Shown: positions 61,365 to 64,000 of the stretch, in pieces
Layout: each line of letters opens with the position of its first letter
Position numbering within the stretch: the stretch's first letter is position 1
NCBI GenBank assembly: GCA_002471845.1
Contig: DKQT01000014.1
Location: forward strand, 15,397-79,396
Length of the DNA: 64,000 nt
DNA from: Fidelibacterota bacterium UBA7301
GTDB lineage: Bacteria > Fidelibacterota > Marinisomatia > Marinisomatales > TCS55
Reading direction: 5' to 3'
Notes under the pieces: generated by a model
The model's input: only the letters and a program-made list of their open reading frames with translations
Databases searched by the model: none
What the model was told of the DNA's origin: nothing
Program-made: the position numbers and the translations under genes

Positions 61365-62243
61365 ATGAAATATCATTTCTTTTTTGTTTTATTTTCACTG
61401 GGATCAATATTCAGTCAACCGGATTCCACAGTTAAATTGTTTTCAACGGATTTGATGCGTACGAATATCTTAAGCGGCGAAGCAAAAGAATCAGTCAAAA
61501 AAAATGAGGCTCATTTTCGGGCTGTTTATTATCCCTCAGGCGAATTGAAAAGTGTGGAATTTATTCCGGCCAACTGGGACAAGGGCCGGCGTAAAAAAGC
61601 GAAGTCGCCGAGCCGGTTAAGACTTTATTATAAAAAATGGAATCCCAAAAAACAGGAATTGGTAGAAGGAATTACAAAAAAAGAGGGCAAGGGGAAACCC
61701 CATTACCGCGCCACCCTGGATGAAAAAGGATTAGTCCAGGATGTAGATTATTTTAACCGCCACGGGAAAATGCTTTGGACATTTCACATGCGTTGGGATG
61801 AGGAAGGAAAATCATCGGAATATGACATCGAATTTTATTCCAACCGTAATTTATCAGAATTGAACCATGAGTTATTTGCCCCGGACTTAAGTACCATTCG
61901 TCCCGGGTGGATCGCACGATATCGTATCAACAGCGAAGGAACAACTAAAGGAGTAAGCATTTTTGACCAGTTTGAAAACCTGTACTATTTTTATCAGTTC
62001 AGCTATGGAAATAATGGCTTACGTTCTAAGTATTATCGGGCTGATTCACTTTTGGTTGGCAGTCATACCGTTCGCTTTGACACGGATAAAAAGCCTCTTC
62101 GCATTACCTATTATAATGAGAACGGCATCATGAAAAATGCGATTGCTTATGAATATCCGGGGGATGCTGAAATGATTGTTTCACAAATTAACAGTAAAGG
62201 TGAGGTCATTGAGCGCCGAATCATTCCCAAGAAAGAAAATTAG
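61365..62243 (+). CDS. Secreted protein of unknown function with YD-like repeats
   Basis: The 292-residue protein has a signal peptide (MKYHFFFVLFSLGSIFSQ) and then repeated short strand units such as YYPSGELKSVEFIP, YFNRHGKMLWTFHMRW and YYNENGIMKNAIAYEYP, reminiscent of YD/RHS or YwqK-like antitoxin repeats. I do not recognise the family or function. It abuts the PEGA gene and lies 3 bases before galE. Confidence 0.65.
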   Translation: MKYHFFFVLFSLGSIFSQPDSTVKLFSTDLMRTNILSGEAKESVKKNEAHFRAVYYPSGELKSVEFIPANWDKGRRKKAKSPSRLRLYYKKWNPKKQELVEGITKKEGKGKPHYRATLDEKGLVQDVDYFNRHGKMLWTFHMRWDEEGKSSEYDIEFYSNRNLSELNHELFAPDLSTIRPGWIARYRINSEGTTKGVSIFDQFENLYYFYQFSYGNNGLRSKYYRADSLLVGSHTVRFDTDKKPLRITYYNENGIMKNAIAYEYPGDAEMIVSQINSKGEVIERRIIPKKEN

Positions 62244-62246
62244 TTT

Positions 62247-63206
62247 ATGAAAATATTAGTGACCGGCGGCGCCGGGTATATCGGCTCTCATGTTGTTTTG
62301 GTTCTCTGCGAGCAGGGATATGACGTCTCTGTTTTGGATGATCTTTCCACAGGAAACAGAGAAGCGGTGGATGAGCGTGCTGATTTTATCTTAGGCTCAA
62401 CACTCAATTCGGATGATCTTTCCAAAGGATTGATCGGTGTGGAGGCGGTCATTCACCTGGCCGCTTTTAAGGCTGCTGGTGAATCCATGGTTGATCCGGG
62501 TAAATATTCCCATAATAATATTACAGGGACAATCAACTTGCTCAATGCCATGAATGCACAGGATGTGACCAAATTTGTTTTTTCATCCACAGCCGCGGTC
62601 TATGGCTTTCCCCAGTATCTCCCTTTGGATGAGAACCATCCTTTAGAGCCCATCAATTATTATGGATTTACGAAACTGGAAATAGAACGTATCCTGAAAT
62701 GGTATGGAGAATTGAAAGGTCTGAAATTTGCTGCCCTGCGTTATTTCAACGCCGCGGGTTATGACCCCCGGGGACGGATAACATCCCTGGAAAATAACCC
62801 CGCGAATCTACTTCCAATTGTCATGGAAGTGGCTTCCGGAAAACGGAGAAAAATGGAAGTATTTGGAAATGACTATGATACTAAAGATGGCACCGGTGTC
62901 CGGGATTATATCCACGTATCCGACCTGGCTTCAGCCCATGTAAAGGCCCTGGAATACTTGGCTTCAAACGACAGCTTAACTGTGAATCTTGCCACGGGGG
63001 AAAGCCATTCCGTTTTGGATGTGATCAACTTGGCAAAGGAAGTTTCCGGGAAAGAAATCCCCTATGAAATTGTAAGCCGCCGCCCCGGGGATCCCGCTGA
63101 ACTGTATGCAGGAACCAATATGGCGTTTGAGAAATTGAACTGGAAGGCCGAGTATTCTGATCTAAGGACTCTCCTTGAAACAACTTGGAAAGTGTACAGC
63201 CGATGA
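62247..63206 (+). CDS. galE: UDP-glucose 4-epimerase
   Basis: The 319-residue SDR enzyme interconverts UDP-glucose and UDP-galactose (or the N-acetyl forms) for cell-surface sugars. It has the NAD site VTGGAGYIGSHV, the catalytic S/T-Y-K set (FSSTAAVYGFPQ, INYYGFTKLEIER) and ALRYFNAAGYDPRGRI. It overlaps the kinase gene by ATGA. Confidence 0.92.
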   Translation: MKILVTGGAGYIGSHVVLVLCEQGYDVSVLDDLSTGNREAVDERADFILGSTLNSDDLSKGLIGVEAVIHLAAFKAAGESMVDPGKYSHNNITGTINLLNAMNAQDVTKFVFSSTAAVYGFPQYLPLDENHPLEPINYYGFTKLEIERILKWYGELKGLKFAALRYFNAAGYDPRGRITSLENNPANLLPIVMEVASGKRRKMEVFGNDYDTKDGTGVRDYIHVSDLASAHVKALEYLASNDSLTVNLATGESHSVLDVINLAKEVSGKEIPYEIVSRRPGDPAELYAGTNMAFEKLNWKAEYSDLRTLLETTWKVYSR

Positions 63207-63823
63207 AGGAAAATCCATTCGTTGGATTGGCCGGAAATATTGGCGTGGGAAAAACCACCTTTACAGAAAAAATGGCTGATGCGTTCAGTTGGTCACCTTT
63301 TTATGAATCAGTGGCAGATAATCCCTATTTGAGTGATTTTTATGGGGACATGAAGCGCTGGAGTTTTAACCTTCAGATTTATTTTCTCCATTACCGCTTT
63401 AGGGCACAAAAAACAATTTTTGATTTAAATGGCGGTGTAGTTCAAGACCGTACCATTTATGAAGATGTTGAAATTTTTGCCCGAAATCTTCATGATATGA
63501 AAAGACTGGATGATCGGGATTGGCAAAACTATAAGAACCTGTTCAGCATCATGACCGGTTATTTGCGTCAGCCGGACTTAATCATTTATTTGAGGGCTTC
63601 CACGGATACCTTGTTAACCCGGATCCAGTCCCGGGGTCGGAATTATGAAAGTTCCATAGATCCGGAATATTTGCACCAGTTAAATGTGGCTTATGATAAG
63701 TGGATCAACGGGCTGAAAGGAATTCCTGTGCTTACGGTGGAAACAGACGGGTTTAATATATTTGAAGATACAGATCGATTTCAGTCTATTTTGGATGACG
63801 TAAAGAGTTGTTTGCCGTTGTAG
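63203..63823 (+). CDS. Deoxynucleoside kinase (dCK/dGK family)
   Basis: The 206-residue protein phosphorylates deoxyadenosine, deoxyguanosine or deoxycytidine for salvage. It has the P-loop AGNIGVGKTTF (residues 10-20), the substrate segment FYESVADNPYLSDFYGDM and QDRTIYEDVEIFARNLH (the DR-x-E set). The ATG at 63203 overlaps the galE stop by four bases, and this decides the start. Confidence 0.9.
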   Translation: MKENPFVGLAGNIGVGKTTFTEKMADAFSWSPFYESVADNPYLSDFYGDMKRWSFNLQIYFLHYRFRAQKTIFDLNGGVVQDRTIYEDVEIFARNLHDMKRLDDRDWQNYKNLFSIMTGYLRQPDLIIYLRASTDTLLTRIQSRGRNYESSIDPEYLHQLNVAYDKWINGLKGIPVLTVETDGFNIFEDTDRFQSILDDVKSCLPL

Positions 63824-63847
63824 GGGACGCAATAGTGCGTCCCCTAC
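63820..63847. repeat. REP-like hairpin after the deoxynucleoside kinase
   Basis: A perfect 12-bp stem, GTAGGGGACGCA / TGCGTCCCCTAC, has an ATAG loop. It overlaps the last bases of the kinase gene (stop at 63821-63823). No T run follows, so it is more REP-like than a standard terminator. Confidence 0.75.
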
Positions 63848-63926
63848 ATCTTAAACATTAATTGAAATTCCGGACTGAAAAAAGTTAAAGACTTGGAATT
63901 ATCACCTTAAATTCCTCGCCCTTTTT

Positions 63927-63999
63927 GGGCCCATAGCTCAACGGTTAGAGCACCGCACTCATAATGCGTAGGTTCGGGGTTCGAATCCCTGTGGGCCCA
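63927..63999 (+). tRNA. tRNA with CAT anticodon (Met or Ile2)
   Basis: A full cloverleaf is seen: acceptor GGGCCCA/TGGGCCC, D stem GCTC/GAGC with an 8-base loop, anticodon loop CTCATAA (anticodon CAT), T stem CGGGG/CCCTG with loop TTCGAAT, and A73 at 63999. The anticodon stem has a C-T mismatch at 27-43. The window ends one base into the 3' end, so an encoded CCA cannot be checked. Elongator Met and Ile2 (lysidine-modified) cannot be told apart with certainty by eye. Confidence 0.93.
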
Positions 64000-64000
64000 C

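Noticed and set aside
61365..62243. A contact-dependent (RHS/YD) toxin
   Set aside because: The YD-like units are few and irregular, there is no toxin tip or immunity gene, and the protein is only 292 residues.

Overview
This window looks like core-genome DNA of a Gram-negative, diderm bacterium with moderate to low GC. An LPS/outer-membrane cluster (bamA, ompH/skp, lpxD, an lpxC-fabZ fusion, lpxA, an lpxL-like acyltransferase), a GSII-type glutamine synthetase, a K+-dependent membrane pyrophosphatase and several secreted proteins with PorQ-like, PEGA or lamin-tail/FlgD-like features point to the FCB (Fibrobacteres-Chlorobi-Bacteroidetes) group. Candidatus Marinimicrobia or a neighbouring lineage is my best guess. 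That placement is inference from gene content and protein style; no search was run.

Layout. 1-5.4 kb, plus strand: translation and energy (prs 3' end, L25, pth, hppA, S6-S18-L9). 5.4-10.4 kb: LTA-synthase-like sulfatase, priA and a PorQ-like outer-membrane protein. 10.5-14 kb: a compact nitrogen module (Lrp/AsnC regulator, AmtB, an atypical PII, GSII), closed by a strong terminator. 14-20.2 kb: a haem c lipoprotein, a secreted lipase, CsaA, a MarR regulator with mutY, plsC, a 4-TM protein and a thioredoxin-like protein. 20.2-24.8 kb: glycerol-kinase-like kinase, two divergent ferredoxins, Mrp ATPase, a membrane protein and a zinc-ribbon protein. 24.9-34.9 kb: the envelope operon uppS-bamA-ompH-lpxD-lpxC/fabZ-lpxA, then dxr and rseP. 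34.9-40 kb: minus-strand lpxL-tsaC-DUF3108, then plus-strand nfeD-floA and a membrane-anchored acidic protein. 40-48.3 kb: a ten-gene minus-strand run with pyrimidine/nucleoside salvage (cdd, udk, tdk, nupC), adk, coaE, a rhomboid protease, a lipoprotein hydrolase and an M23 peptidase. 48.3-51.8 kb: a PDZ protein and a large lamin-tail-domain secreted protein. 51.9-56.8 kb: a LexA / ImuB-like / DnaE2 damage-tolerance cassette. 56.8-64 kb: ArsC, a solitary DNA methyltransferase, yqeY-cvpA-dnaG, a PEGA protein, galE, a deoxynucleoside kinase and a CAT-anticodon tRNA.

The most interesting signals are regulatory or biochemical variants inside familiar genes: lpxA has no ATG/GTG/TTG start and probably begins at ATC; the PII protein lacks the uridylylation tyrosine and sits with GSII; the LexA cassette contains a Y-family protein with its catalytic carboxylates replaced, preceded by a promoter with repeats overlapping the predicted start point; two related palindromes overlap the start codons of marR and mutY; Mrp has lost its CxxC; and TAGGG/CCCTA-type palindromes sit at gene ends. 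I see no CRISPR array, insertion sequence, prophage or toxin-antitoxin locus, and no gene-free stretch longer than about 200 bases. I did not find a clear wholly new multi-gene system.
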